Shown: positions 16,866 to 24,813 of the stretch, piece by piece
Numbering within the stretch: the stretch's first letter is position 1
How the letters are laid out: each line of letters starts with the position of its first letter
NCBI GenBank assembly: GCA_050011815.1
Contig: JBEKIJ010000014.1
Span: 1-64,000 of the forward strand
DNA from: Chersky-840 sp050011815
Lineage (GTDB): Bacteria > Actinomycetota > Acidimicrobiia > Acidimicrobiales > UBA8190
DNA length: 64,000 bases
Direction of reading: 5' to 3'
Notes under the pieces: model-generated
Databases searched by the model: none
What the model was told of the DNA's origin: nothing
The model's input: the letters and a program-made list of their open reading frames with translations, nothing else
Position numbers and translations under genes: made by a program

Positions 16866-17933
16866 TCAGATCTGGCGCAGGACGCGCACGTCGTTGTCGA
16901 AGAAGACCCTCATGTCAGGGATCTCGTGTCGCATCTGGGCACACCGGTCGATGCCGAACCCGAAGGCGAATCCCGTCCACTCCTCGGCGTCGATCCCGAC
17001 GGCGGCGAAGACGGCCGGGTCGACCATGCCGCAGCCCCCGAGCTCGATCCAGCCCGTCTGCGAACACGTCCGGCAGCCCGTGCCCTTGCAGATGGTGCAA
17101 GTCACCTCGTACTCCGCGGAGGGCTCGGTGAAGGGAAAGTACGAGGGGCGCAACCGGCTGTGGATGTCGGGCCCGAAGTAGGCCGTGGTGAAGGTCTCGA
17201 TGGTGCCGGCCAGGTCGGCGAAGCTGATGCCCCGATCGACCACGAGCCCCTCGATCTGGTGGAAGGTCGGGATGTGGCGGGCGTCGGGGGTGTCGCGGCG
17301 ATAGCACTTCCCCGGCATGACCGCGTAGATCGGTGGGCCCTGGGTCTCCATCAGGTGCACCTGCACGGGTGAGGTGTGGGTGCGCAACATCACGGTCTCG
17401 GGCTCCCCGAGGTCGAGGTACAGCGTGTCCCACATCCCCCGGGCCGGGTGGGCGGGGGGCATGTGCAGCGCTTCGAAGTTGTACCAATCGGTCTCCGCCT
17501 CGGGGCCCTCGGCCACCACGAACCCCATCCCCACGAAGACGTCCTCGAGCTCGTCGCGCGTGCGCTGGACCACGTGCAGGCGCCCCCGGCCGCGGGGGAC
17601 GACGACCTCGGTGAGGTCGAGGCGGTCGGCCTCGAGGCGAGCCGCCCGCTCGCCCTGCTCGAGCTCGGCGCGCTTGTCCGCCAGGTGCGACTCGATCAGG
17701 CGCCGGGCCTCGTTGAGACGGCGCCCCGCCTCGGGACGTTGCCCGGGATCGAGGGCGACGAGACCCTGGTGGGCCCGGGCCAGCGCCGAGCGCTTGCCCA
17801 GGAGCTCGGTGTGCAACTCCTCGAGCGCCGCCGACGTCGTGATCGTCGCCAGCTGGCCGAGAGCCGACGACACGAGCACGTCGGGATCGACCCCTCCCGA
17901 GGAGGGTCCCTCGCCCCCCGCCGACGGGGTCAT
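16866..17933 (-). CDS. pheS: phenylalanine-tRNA ligase, alpha subunit
   Basis: Catalytic chain that forms phenylalanyl-adenylate. 355 residues: an N-terminal coiled coil (about 20-110), then the class II core with LRTHTSPVQVHLM (motif 2 region), FTEPSAEYEVTC, a four-cysteine insertion CTICKGTGCRTC common in actinobacterial and firmicute PheS, and motif 3 GFGIDRCAQMRHEIPD. The N-terminus has a Gly/Ser/Pro-rich stretch. The ATG overlaps the stop of the upstream RNA methyltransferase (ATGA). Confidence 0.98.
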   Translation of the reverse strand: MTPSAGGEGPSSGGVDPDVLVSSALGQLATITTSAALEELHTELLGKRSALARAHQGLVALDPGQRPEAGRRLNEARRLIESHLADKRAELEQGERAARLEADRLDLTEVVVPRGRGRLHVVQRTRDELEDVFVGMGFVVAEGPEAETDWYNFEALHMPPAHPARGMWDTLYLDLGEPETVMLRTHTSPVQVHLMETQGPPIYAVMPGKCYRRDTPDARHIPTFHQIEGLVVDRGISFADLAGTIETFTTAYFGPDIHSRLRPSYFPFTEPSAEYEVTCTICKGTGCRTCSQTGWIELGGCGMVDPAVFAAVGIDAEEWTGFAFGFGIDRCAQMRHEIPDMRVFFDNDVRVLRQI

Positions 17934-18751
17934 CGGGCCTCCTCCATGGCCTGCAGGTTAGAGCGCCGGCGAGCGGATTCGAAGCACAGGACGGCCGCGG
18001 CGGTCGACACGTTGAGGGACTCCGCACCACCGCTCATGGGGATGGTCACCCGGGCATCGAGGCGGTCCTCGAGTTGCGCCGGGAGGCCGCTCGCCTCGTT
18101 GCCGAGCACCAAGGCGAAGGGCGACGTCAGGTCGACGTCGGTATAGGGAGTCCCACCTCTCGACACCGCGGCCACTCGTCGGAGCCCTTGGCCGCCCAGT
18201 GTGTCGAGCACCTCCGCTCCCCCACCGGCCACCACGATGGGGATGTGGAGGACCGAGCCCGCCGACGCCCGCACCGTCTTGGGGTTGAAGGGATCGACCG
18301 TTCCCTCACAGCACACCACGGCGCCCGCACCGGCACCGTGGGCGACACGGATCACCGCACCCGCGTTTCCGGGGTCTCGCACCTCGACGCACACCACCAC
18401 GAAGGTCATGCCCGCCAACTCGTCGAGAGTCGCCTCGGGCATCCCCACCACGGCCAGCACGGGCTGGGGGGTCACGGTGTCGGCCACCCGCTCGAGCACA
18501 CCGGGTGCGAGGTCGAAGACCCGCGCCCCCCGTTGCGCAGCGGTATCGAGGACAGAGGTCACCTCGGGGAGCGAGCGTGCCCTGTCGTCGACGAACACCG
18601 CCTCCACGGGCGCGCCCGCCTCGAGCGCGCTGTGCAGGAGCTTGACGCCTTCCACCACGAACGCTCCTTCGGAGCGACGGGTACTGCGCCGCGCCAGCAG
18701 CCGGCGCAGGCGCTGAACCCGCTGGTGCCGGAAGGCGAGCGCCGTGGTCAG
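17930..18751 (-). CDS. TrmH/SpoU-family RNA 2'-O-methyltransferase, probable CTG start
   Basis: SAM-dependent ribose methyltransferase of the SPOUT superfamily. The N-terminal RNA-binding domain has LRRLLARRSTRRSEGAFVVEG. The knotted catalytic domain shows the three SpoU motifs: VEVRDPGNAGAVIRVA (motif 1), LVLGNEASGLP (motif 2) and IPMSGGAESLNVSTAAAVL (motif 3). Its place between rplT and pheS is common in actinobacteria. No ATG, GTG or TTG fits the N-terminus; the best start is CTG at 18751, overlapping the rplT stop as CTGA. The target base is not determined. Confidence 0.88.
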   Translation of the reverse strand: MTTALAFRHQRVQRLRRLLARRSTRRSEGAFVVEGVKLLHSALEAGAPVEAVFVDDRARSLPEVTSVLDTAAQRGARVFDLAPGVLERVADTVTPQPVLAVVGMPEATLDELAGMTFVVVCVEVRDPGNAGAVIRVAHGAGAGAVVCCEGTVDPFNPKTVRASAGSVLHIPIVVAGGGAEVLDTLGGQGLRRVAAVSRGGTPYTDVDLTSPFALVLGNEASGLPAQLEDRLDARVTIPMSGGAESLNVSTAAAVLCFESARRRSNLQAMEEAR

Positions 18752-19149
18752 GAGCGGTCCCCGGCCTCCGCCGCCACGGGCGTGGCCGCCCCGTCGGCCA
18801 GAGCGGATGTCGCCACCGCCACCAGGCGGGAGAACGCCTCGGGGTCGGTCACAGCCAGATCGGCGAGCACCTTGCGGTCCACGACGACCTCGGCCTCGCG
18901 CAGCCCGGCGATGAGCCGGCTGTAGCTGGTGCCGTTGGCCCGCGCCGCGGCGTTGATGCGCTGGATCCACAGCCGCCGGAAATCGCCCTTGCGGGCCCGA
19001 CGGTCGCGATAGGCGTACTGCAGCGAGTGCATGACCGCCTCGTTGGCGGAACGAAACGAGCGGCTCCGGTTGCCGTAGTAGCCCTGGGCCGACTCGAGAA
19101 CGGCGCGACGGTGCTTCTTGCCGTTGATGGCGCGCTTCACCCTGGCCAT
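18748..19149 (-). CDS. rplT: 50S ribosomal protein L20
   Basis: Binds 23S rRNA and, in many bacteria, represses its own operon. MARVKRAINGKKHRRAVLE, the Gly-Tyr-Tyr-Gly segment and YAYRDRRARKGDFRRLWIQR are typical. At 133 residues it is somewhat longer than the usual 117-120 because of an Ala/Gly/Pro-rich C-terminal tail (about 115-133). AAGGAGCT precedes the ATG. The stop overlaps the CTG of the methyltransferase. Confidence 0.98.
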   Translation of the reverse strand: MARVKRAINGKKHRRAVLESAQGYYGNRSRSFRSANEAVMHSLQYAYRDRRARKGDFRRLWIQRINAAARANGTSYSRLIAGLREAEVVVDRKVLADLAVTDPEAFSRLVAVATSALADGAATPVAAEAGDRS

Positions 19150-19211
19150 GACCAGCTCCTTTCTGAACGACGTGGGATCGCCCCCACCACACCCGGTGCG
19201 GCGATCACGGC

Positions 19212-19229
19212 GGCGGGCGTCTGCCCGCC
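19212..19229 (-). promoter_or_regulatory. hairpin between rpmI and rplT
   Basis: A perfect 7-base-pair stem GGCGGGC / GCCCGCC with a 4-base loop lies in the 84-base gap between the rpmI stop and the rplT start. It may shape relative expression of L35 and L20 or serve as an mRNA processing site. No T-run follows, so full termination is unlikely. Confidence 0.35.
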
Positions 19230-19233
19230 CTGG

Positions 19234-19428
19234 TTATCGACCGAGCAGGCGCCGCACTTCGCGACGGTCGGCGGCTGCCACTTCGACCTCACGCCCCAGA
19301 CGACGCGTGCGGACGCTGTTCTTCTTCTCGAGCAGGTGGGAACGGTTGGCCTGGCGCCGGCGCAACCGCCCGGTGCCCGTGACCTTGAAGCGCTTGGCAG
19401 CACCCCGGTCCGTCTTCATCTTCGGCAT
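19234..19428 (-). CDS. rpmI: 50S ribosomal protein L35
   Basis: A 64-residue very basic ribosomal protein. MPKMKTDRGAAKRFKVTGTG and RRRQANRSHLLEKK are the family hallmarks. It starts one base after the infC stop, inside the conserved infC-rpmI-rplT cluster, and its Shine-Dalgarno (GAGGGAGGAACG) lies within the end of infC. Confidence 0.98.
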   Translation of the reverse strand: MPKMKTDRGAAKRFKVTGTGRLRRRQANRSHLLEKKNSVRTRRLGREVEVAAADRREVRRLLGR

Positions 19429-19429
19429 G

Positions 19430-20128
19430 TCACGTTCCTCCCTCGCGGCCGGGCACTGCATCCCCGGTGGCCGCGGCCGGCACCTCGGCGGGCGTTCCGC
19501 CGTTGCTCTCCGTCGCCACCGGGCTCCCGCCCGTGGCGGGTTTCGGCGGCGCCCCGCCCGGGTGGCCGGGGTCGTCCTCGTGCACAGCGGCCCGGGCCGC
19601 TGCCGACTGCTTGGCCCGCTTGTCCGGTGCGAGCACCATGACCATGTTGCGACCATCGAGCCTGGGATCCGATTCCACACGGGCCGTCCCGTCGACGTGC
19701 TCGGCCACCCGGTCGAGAATCTTCTTCCCGAGCTCGGGATGGAACACCTCTCGACCCCGGAACATGATCGTGACCTTGACCTTGTGCCCGTCGTTCAGGA
19801 ACTTGAGCACCTGCCGGGTCTTGGTGTCGAAGTCGCCGGGACCGATCTTGGGCCGGTACTTCATCTCCTTGATCCCGACGCTGGTCGTCTTGCGCCTGGA
19901 CTCCTTGGCTTTCTGCGCCTCGTCGAACTTGTACTTGCCGTAGTCCATGATCCGGCAGACGGGCGGGTTGGCCAGGGGGGCGACTTCGACCAGATCCAGG
20001 TCGAGCTGCCTGGCGATGGCCAGGGCCTCCGGCAACGGGCGTATCCCGAGCTGTTGGCCTTCCGGGTCCACCAGGCGGACGTCACGCGCACGGATGCGGT
20101 CGTTGATCCTGGTCTCGTTGGTCGTCAT
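19430..20128 (-). CDS. infC: translation initiation factor IF-3
   Basis: Prevents premature subunit joining and checks the start codon on the 30S subunit. The N-domain has RINDRIRARDVRLVDPEGQQ and CRIMDYGKYKFDEAQKAKE; the C-domain has KEMKYRPKIGPGDFDTK and GREVFHPELGKKILDR. At 232 residues it is longer than the typical 180 because of a Pro/Gly/Ala-rich tail of about 50 residues, a form also seen in other actinobacteria. It is read from ATG at 20128, not from the rare AUU/AUC codon of enterobacterial infC. Confidence 0.97.
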   Translation of the reverse strand: MTTNETRINDRIRARDVRLVDPEGQQLGIRPLPEALAIARQLDLDLVEVAPLANPPVCRIMDYGKYKFDEAQKAKESRRKTTSVGIKEMKYRPKIGPGDFDTKTRQVLKFLNDGHKVKVTIMFRGREVFHPELGKKILDRVAEHVDGTARVESDPRLDGRNMVMVLAPDKRAKQSAAARAAVHEDDPGHPGGAPPKPATGGSPVATESNGGTPAEVPAAATGDAVPGREGGT

Positions 20129-20150
20129 GGGTGTGGCGATGCGACATCAC

Positions 20151-20183
20151 TCCCGTCGTGCGGGACTCCGGGTCTCCCCGGAG
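20151..20183 (-). promoter_or_regulatory. tandem hairpins in the infC leader
   Basis: On the minus strand a perfect 7-base-pair stem CTCCGGG / CCCGGAG with a GNRA tetraloop GAGA (20183-20166) is followed directly by TCCCG / CGGGA with a 5-base loop (20165-20151), 22 bases before the infC ATG. infC-rpmI-rplT leaders in several phyla carry autoregulatory RNA structures bound by L20 or IF-3. This may be such a leader, but I cannot match it to a named family. Confidence 0.45.
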
Positions 20184-20332
20184 CCATTAACGGAAGCGAG
20201 GTCGCTGCCTTCGGCGTCCCCGGAGGGAACCCCATGCGAAACCCGACGCACCATTCCCGGTGGCGGGTGGGGGTTGCGCCTTATGGCGTGACCCCGCTTT
20301 CCCTATTGGCTCAAAGTTCTACGCTACCAGGC

Positions 20333-20827
20333 GTGAGCAGCCTCTGGACACCTGAGGGCGAGCATCGGGTGAAGCCCGCCGGCGACGACACGAGCACGTC
20401 GAACCCTCCCCGACCACCCTCGCCGACCGGTTCGGGCGCCGGAGCCGCGGGCGGCCCCGGAGCCGAGGGCGCCGGGCCCGACGAGCTCGACCTCGAGAAC
20501 CTCGGACCCGAGGAGCAGGCGGAGCTGGCCGGCCGGCTCGACGAGCTACGCCGCCAGTTGCTCGGCACCCCGGCCGAGATCGTCGTCGCCAACCACGCCT
20601 ACGGCCTCTTCGAGCTGGCCGCCATCCACCTCTCACAACAGCCGCCCCGGCGCGAGGAGGCGCGTCTGGCTGTCGACGCCATGGCGGCTCTGGTCGAAGG
20701 CCTGGCGGGCCGGCTGGGAGAGGCCGAACCGTCCCTCCGGGACGCGCTGGCGCAGATCCGGCTCGCCTTCGTCCAGATCAGCGAGACCCTCGCCACCGCC
20801 GACGGGGAGGCCGAGCCCCGGCCCTGA
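20333..20827 (+). CDS. conserved hypothetical protein (DUF1844-like)
   Basis: A 164-residue protein. The first 60 residues are disordered (Pro/Gly/Ser rich). The C-terminal half is helical and reads ANHAYGLFELAAIHLSQQPP then EEARLAVDAMAALVEGL and LAQIRLAFVQI. This pattern is conserved in actinobacteria next to infC and resembles DUF1844 proteins; molecular function unknown. GTG at 20333 is the first start in frame after the infC promoter region. It diverges from infC and converges with the cold-shock-like gene, with only three bases between the two stops. Confidence 0.75.
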   Translation: MSSLWTPEGEHRVKPAGDDTSTSNPPRPPSPTGSGAGAAGGPGAEGAGPDELDLENLGPEEQAELAGRLDELRRQLLGTPAEIVVANHAYGLFELAAIHLSQQPPRREEARLAVDAMAALVEGLAGRLGEAEPSLRDALAQIRLAFVQISETLATADGEAEPRP

Positions 20828-20838
20828 GGGTCAGGGCC
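20820..20838. terminator. palindrome containing both convergent stop codons
   Basis: GGCCCTGA-GGG-TCAGGGCC is a perfect 8-base-pair inverted repeat. Each arm contains the TGA stop of one of the two convergent genes (20825-20827 on plus, 20833-20831 on minus). It is a plausible compact bidirectional terminator, though without T-runs. Confidence 0.45.
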
Positions 20839-21070
20839 CTGCGATCGTCGTCAGGGCGCGGGCCTCGTAGCGCCCGAGGTGTCCGGCGGCCAACGAGAAG
20901 GCGACACGGGTGCCGGGGTAGACGTGCCTGGTGCCGTCGGCCAGGGCCGTGCAGTGGAAGCCGTAGGTGCTGCCGTCGTCGCCGCGCACCACTCCGAGCC
21001 CCCGGGGCTCGTCGAATTCGATCACCACCCCGATCCTCGGAGCGCGGGGGCCGGCGCGCGCGTTGGCCAT
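20831..21070 (-). CDS. cold-shock-domain-like protein
   Basis: A 79-residue protein with an OB-fold pattern: GVVIEFDEPRGLGVVRGDDG resembles the first strands of cold-shock proteins (KWFN-KGFGFI), followed by YGFHCTALADGTR and GTRVAFSLAAGHLGRYEA. The classical RNP aromatic residues are mostly replaced, so nucleic-acid binding is inferred and may be weak. It follows hisG by 15 bases and is probably the last gene of the superoperon. Confidence 0.75.
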   Translation of the reverse strand: MANARAGPRAPRIGVVIEFDEPRGLGVVRGDDGSTYGFHCTALADGTRHVYPGTRVAFSLAAGHLGRYEARALTTIAGP

Positions 21071-21085
21071 CGTCGTCAGTCGCCT

Positions 21086-21961
21086 TCAGTGCACGATCTT
21101 GGAGATGGGCAACTCGATGATGTCGGTCGCCCCCCGGTCCTTGAGCGCCGGGATCAACACGTTCACCTCGGACTTGGGCACCACGGTCTCGACCGCGTAC
21201 CCGGCTTCCCCCGACAGCTCCGACACCGTCGGAGACTTGAGGGCGGGAAGGGCCGACACGACCGCCTCGAGCTTGCTCGCCGCCACGTTCAACTTGAGCA
21301 GAACCTTGCCACGGGCCTCGAGGGCACCCTGCAGCAACGTCATCACGTGACCCATGGCGAGGCGCTTGGCGGGATCCGAGGCAGATACCGGATTGGCGAT
21401 CAGCTCGGTACGCGACACGAGCAGCGTCTCGACGATGCGCAGCCGGGCCGCGGCCAGGGCTCGGCCCGTCTCGGTGATCTCCACCACGGCGTCGGCGATG
21501 TCGGGGATCTTCGCCTCCGTGGCCCCGTACGACATGCGGATCTCGGCGTGCACGCCGTGCTTCTCGAACACCCGCCGGGTGAGCTCGGGGTACTCGGTCG
21601 AGACCCGCGCCCCCGACGCCAGGTCGGCGATCGTCTTGACCGGGGAGTCCTGTGCCACCGCCAACACGACGCGAATGGGATTGGAGGTGACCTTCGAATA
21701 GGCCAGCTCCCCCAGCGAGATCACCTCGGCACCGGTCTCCTCGATCCAGTCGCGGCCGGTGATCCCCAGGTCGAAATTGCCCTCGGCCACATACCCGGGG
21801 ATCTCCTGGGGCCGCAGGATGCGGACCTCGTCGATGCGGGGGTCGTCGATGGTGGCGCGGTACTCGACATCAGATCCACGCACGACGGCGAGGTCGGCGG
21901 ACGCGAAGAGATCGAGCGTCGCCTTCTCGAGCGATCCCTTGGGGAGGACGAGCCTCAGCAT
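21086..21961 (-). CDS. hisG: ATP phosphoribosyltransferase, long form
   Basis: First step of histidine synthesis, joining ATP and PRPP. The 291-residue length and C-terminal regulatory ACT-like domain (about 210-291, ending VPKSEVNVLIPALKDRGATD) mark the long, histidine-sensitive form that does not need HisZ. The catalytic domain begins MLRLVLPKGSLEKATLDLF and contains DLGITGRDWIEETGAEV. No other his gene is in the window; hisE, its usual actinobacterial neighbour, is missing. It starts 2 bases after ribH. Confidence 0.97.
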   Translation of the reverse strand: MLRLVLPKGSLEKATLDLFASADLAVVRGSDVEYRATIDDPRIDEVRILRPQEIPGYVAEGNFDLGITGRDWIEETGAEVISLGELAYSKVTSNPIRVVLAVAQDSPVKTIADLASGARVSTEYPELTRRVFEKHGVHAEIRMSYGATEAKIPDIADAVVEITETGRALAAARLRIVETLLVSRTELIANPVSASDPAKRLAMGHVMTLLQGALEARGKVLLKLNVAASKLEAVVSALPALKSPTVSELSGEAGYAVETVVPKSEVNVLIPALKDRGATDIIELPISKIVH

Positions 21962-21963
21962 GC

Positions 21964-22530
21964 TCAGGCCTCCCGGGGGCGTCGTGACCCCGATGGCGGG
22001 GACGGTGTCGGCAGCTTCCGCAACAGGTCGGCCATCTCGAGCGCCGTCACCGCCGCTTCGTATCCCTTGTTGGTTGCCCCGGGGGAGCACCGGGCCAGAG
22101 CCTGGTCGACGGTGTCGGTGGTGAGCACCCCGAACACGACCGGGACCCCGGTGTCCAGGGCGGCGCGCTGCAACCCCGTGGCGCACTCCCCGGCGACGAA
22201 GTCGAAGTGCGCGGTCTCGCCGCGGATGACCGCTCCCAGGGCCACGACGGCGTCGACGGTTCCCGACCCGGCCAGGCGCGAGGCGACCAGGGGGAGCTCG
22301 AAGGCACCGGGCACCCAGGCCACGGTCACGGTGACCGCCTTGACCCCGTGCGCTTCGAGCCCGGCCAGCGCTCCCTCGAGCAGGCGCTCGGTGATCCCGC
22401 CGTTGAACTTGGCGCACACCAACGCCACTCGGCCCTCGACGGCGGGGTCCCCCACGTGCGAATGGCCGACCCGACCCGCCACGATGTCGATGGCGTCCGC
22501 CGACAGCGCGGTGGCGTCAGAGCTCGTCAT
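21964..22530 (-). CDS. ribH: 6,7-dimethyl-8-ribityllumazine synthase
   Basis: Penultimate step of riboflavin synthesis. ALVCAKFNGGITERLLEGAL, the substrate block AWVPGAFELPLVA and GAVIRGETAHFDFVAGE, with the catalytic His in the last block, are present. The protein has 188 residues; the extra length compared with the usual 155 comes from both ends, including a Ser/Pro/Arg tail. The ATG overlaps the end of ribBA by 14 bases. Confidence 0.97.
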   Translation of the reverse strand: MTSSDATALSADAIDIVAGRVGHSHVGDPAVEGRVALVCAKFNGGITERLLEGALAGLEAHGVKAVTVTVAWVPGAFELPLVASRLAGSGTVDAVVALGAVIRGETAHFDFVAGECATGLQRAALDTGVPVVFGVLTTDTVDQALARCSPGATNKGYEAAVTALEMADLLRKLPTPSPPSGSRRPREA

Positions 22531-23749
22531 CGTCGTCGAGACCTTCCATGAAGTGCCCGAGGCGCTCGCGCTTGGTCCGCAGGTAGGCGATGTTCTCGGG
22601 GTTCGAGTGCAGTGTGAGCGGGACGCGCTCGACGATGTCGAGCCCGAACCCCTCGAGGCCGCCGTACTTCATGGGGTTGTTGGTCATCAGGCGCATAGTG
22701 GTGACCCCGAGATCGACCAGGATCTGGGCGCCGATGCCGTACTCCCGGTTGTCCACGGGCAAGCCCAGCTCCAAGTTGGCATCGACGGTGTCGTGGCCTT
22801 GTTCTTGGAGGTTGTAGGCCCGCAGCTTGTGGGCCAGGCCGATGCCGCGGCCCTCGTGGCCCCGCAGGTAGACGATGACCCCGGTCCCCTCCTTGGCGAT
22901 GAGCCGCAGGGCCTCGGTGAGCTGAGGGCCGCAATCGCAGCGCAGCGACCCGAAGGCGTCACCGGTCAGACATTCGGAGTGGACCCGCACGAGGACGTCG
23001 CTCTTTCCCCGGACATCGCCGCGCACCACCGCCAGGTGGTGCTCGCCGTCGAGCTCGGACTCGTAGACGTACCCGGCGAAGTCGCCGAACTCGGTGGGGA
23101 TCCGGGCCGGACCCGCGATGCACTCCACCAGCTTGTCCTTGTGGCGCCGGTACCGGATGAGATCGGCGATGGTGATGAGCTTCAGCCCGTGTGTCGCGGC
23201 GAACTGCTCGAGCTCGGGCAGTCGCGCCATCCGGGTCTTGTCGGCCGACACGAGCTCACACAACACGCCCGCGGGGTACAGGCCTGCGGCGGCGACGAGG
23301 TCGATGGTGGCCTCGGTGTGCCCGGCGCGCTTCAACACGCCCCCTCGCTTGTACCGGAGCGGGAAGATGTGGCCCGGACGGTTGAGCTCGCTCGGGCGGG
23401 TGTGGGGGTCGATGAGCGCGTGGATCGTCGAGGCGCGGTCCTCAGCGGAGATGCCCGTCGTGGTCCCGTGGCCGTAGTCGACGCTGATGGTGAAGGCGGT
23501 GCGCTGTGACTCGGTGTTCTCGCTCACCATGAGCGGGAGCTCGAGCGCATCGGCGCGTTCGGGGAGCAACGGCACGCAGATGACTCCCGACGTGTGCGCC
23601 AGGAAGAAGGCGATCTTCTCGGGGGTCACGGCTTCCGCCGCCATGACCAGGTCCCCTTCGTTCTCGCGGTCCTCGTCGTCGACCACCACGACGATCTCCC
23701 CGCGCTTCACGGCCTCGATGGCATCCTCGATGGCGCTGAAGCCGGTCAT
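22517..23749 (-). CDS. ribBA: bifunctional 3,4-dihydroxy-2-butanone-4-phosphate synthase / GTP cyclohydrolase II
   Basis: Supplies both precursors of riboflavin. The N-terminal RibB domain (1-205) has VVVDDEDRENEGDLVMAAE and the metal-site block LIDPHTRPSELNRPGH. The C-terminal RibA domain (206-410) has VRVHSECLTGDAFGSLRCDC with the zinc cysteines and LRGHEGRGIGL. Both domains look complete and active. The ATG overlaps the ribD stop (ATGA), leaving no room for ribE between them. Confidence 0.98.
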   Translation of the reverse strand: MTGFSAIEDAIEAVKRGEIVVVVDDEDRENEGDLVMAAEAVTPEKIAFFLAHTSGVICVPLLPERADALELPLMVSENTESQRTAFTISVDYGHGTTTGISAEDRASTIHALIDPHTRPSELNRPGHIFPLRYKRGGVLKRAGHTEATIDLVAAAGLYPAGVLCELVSADKTRMARLPELEQFAATHGLKLITIADLIRYRRHKDKLVECIAGPARIPTEFGDFAGYVYESELDGEHHLAVVRGDVRGKSDVLVRVHSECLTGDAFGSLRCDCGPQLTEALRLIAKEGTGVIVYLRGHEGRGIGLAHKLRAYNLQEQGHDTVDANLELGLPVDNREYGIGAQILVDLGVTTMRLMTNNPMKYGGLEGFGLDIVERVPLTLHSNPENIAYLRTKRERLGHFMEGLDDDDEL

Positions 23750-24801
23750 GGCGCTCCCCCGGGCGTGGAGGAGGGACTCGGGTCGGGGGCGAGCTCCACG
23801 CGCAGGTCGGAACCGAGTTGGGTGACCGACACGACCCGACCGCGCCACAGGTCCTCGACCCGAGGCGCCCCGGGACCGCTGAACATGGGCACGGCGTCGT
23901 CGCCTCCGAACAAGGCCGGAGCGAAGTAGAGCACGTAGCGGTCCACGAGCCCCGCGGCGTGAAAGCCGTGGGCGACACGCGCTCCCCCCTCGACGAGCAC
24001 CTGCAGCACACCCTTGGCCCCGAGCTCGTCGAGCACGGCGCCGAGGTCTCCTGTCAGCTCGATGGCAGGGTGGACCCGGGCACCGTCGGGCGCGTGGCCG
24101 AGGACGACCCGCAACGGTTGGTGCTCGGGGACCGGGTCGAGGCGCGCCGTCAGCTCGGAGTCGTCGGCACGAATGGTCCCCGCCCCCACGAGGACGGCGT
24201 CGGACATGGCCCGCAACCGGTGCGCATCGGCGCGCGCCAGGTCCCCGGTCAGCCAGCGCGCCGAACCGTCGGGGGCGGCGATGCGCCCGTCGAGGGTGGC
24301 GGCCAGCTTGAGGACCACCCAGGGCCGACCGGTGACCCGATGTTTCAGATAGGGGGCCAGGAGATCGGTGGCCTCCTCGGTTCCCACCCCCACGTCGACG
24401 ACGACGCCCCGGGAGCCGAGCGCGGCCACTCCCCGTCCCGCCACCTGGGGGTCGGGGTCCAAGACGCCCACCACCACGCGCGCCACCCCCGCCGCCAGGA
24501 TCGCCCCGGTGCACGGGGGGGTACGGCCGTGATGGGCACAGGGCTCCAAGGTGCTGTACAGCGTCGACCCCCGGGCGCGGTCGCCCGCGGCACGCAAGGC
24601 GACCACCTCGGCGTGGGGGCCACCGGGCGGCGCGGTCGCCCCCTCGAACACCTCACCGTCGGGCGTGACCACGACGGCGCCGACCCAGGGATTGGGGGAG
24701 GTGCGCGTCCGCACCGACGCCGCCAGCGCCAGGGCTCGACGCATGGCGGCGAGATCTTCGTCCCGGGTGGCCGCCCCGGGCCGCTCCTGGGGGGCCGTCA
24801 T
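23746..24801 (-). CDS. ribD: bifunctional riboflavin deaminase / reductase
   Basis: Deaminates and then reduces the first pyrimidine intermediate of riboflavin. The deaminase domain (about 15-140) has GGPHAEVVAL and TLEPCAHHGRTPPC with the zinc ligands His, Cys, Cys. The reductase domain (about 150-351) has LKLAATLDGRIA, SDAVLVGAGTIRADD and VEGGARVAHGF. 351 residues, full length. ATG at 24801; the gene follows rpe by 12 bases and overlaps ribBA. Confidence 0.97.
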   Translation of the reverse strand: MTAPQERPGAATRDEDLAAMRRALALAASVRTRTSPNPWVGAVVVTPDGEVFEGATAPPGGPHAEVVALRAAGDRARGSTLYSTLEPCAHHGRTPPCTGAILAAGVARVVVGVLDPDPQVAGRGVAALGSRGVVVDVGVGTEEATDLLAPYLKHRVTGRPWVVLKLAATLDGRIAAPDGSARWLTGDLARADAHRLRAMSDAVLVGAGTIRADDSELTARLDPVPEHQPLRVVLGHAPDGARVHPAIELTGDLGAVLDELGAKGVLQVLVEGGARVAHGFHAAGLVDRYVLYFAPALFGGDDAVPMFSGPGAPRVEDLWRGRVVSVTQLGSDLRVELAPDPSPSSTPGGAP

Positions 24802-24813
24802 GGGACCACCAGT

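Noticed and set aside
20333..20400. A possible third copy of the fmt/priA palindrome in the gene at 20333 (protein reads GVSS then later GDDTS)
   Set aside because: The DNA match is limited to GGCGTG at one side and CGACGACACGAG at the other, without the inverted arms or the GGGCCC core. I treat it as unrelated unless a genome-wide search shows intermediates.
17860..20410. A 19-base exact match (CGACGACACGAGCACGTCG) between pheS (near 17870) and the gene at 20333
   Set aside because: In DNA this rich in G and C a match of this length somewhere in 64 kb is not very unlikely. It falls in unrelated frames and has no palindrome.
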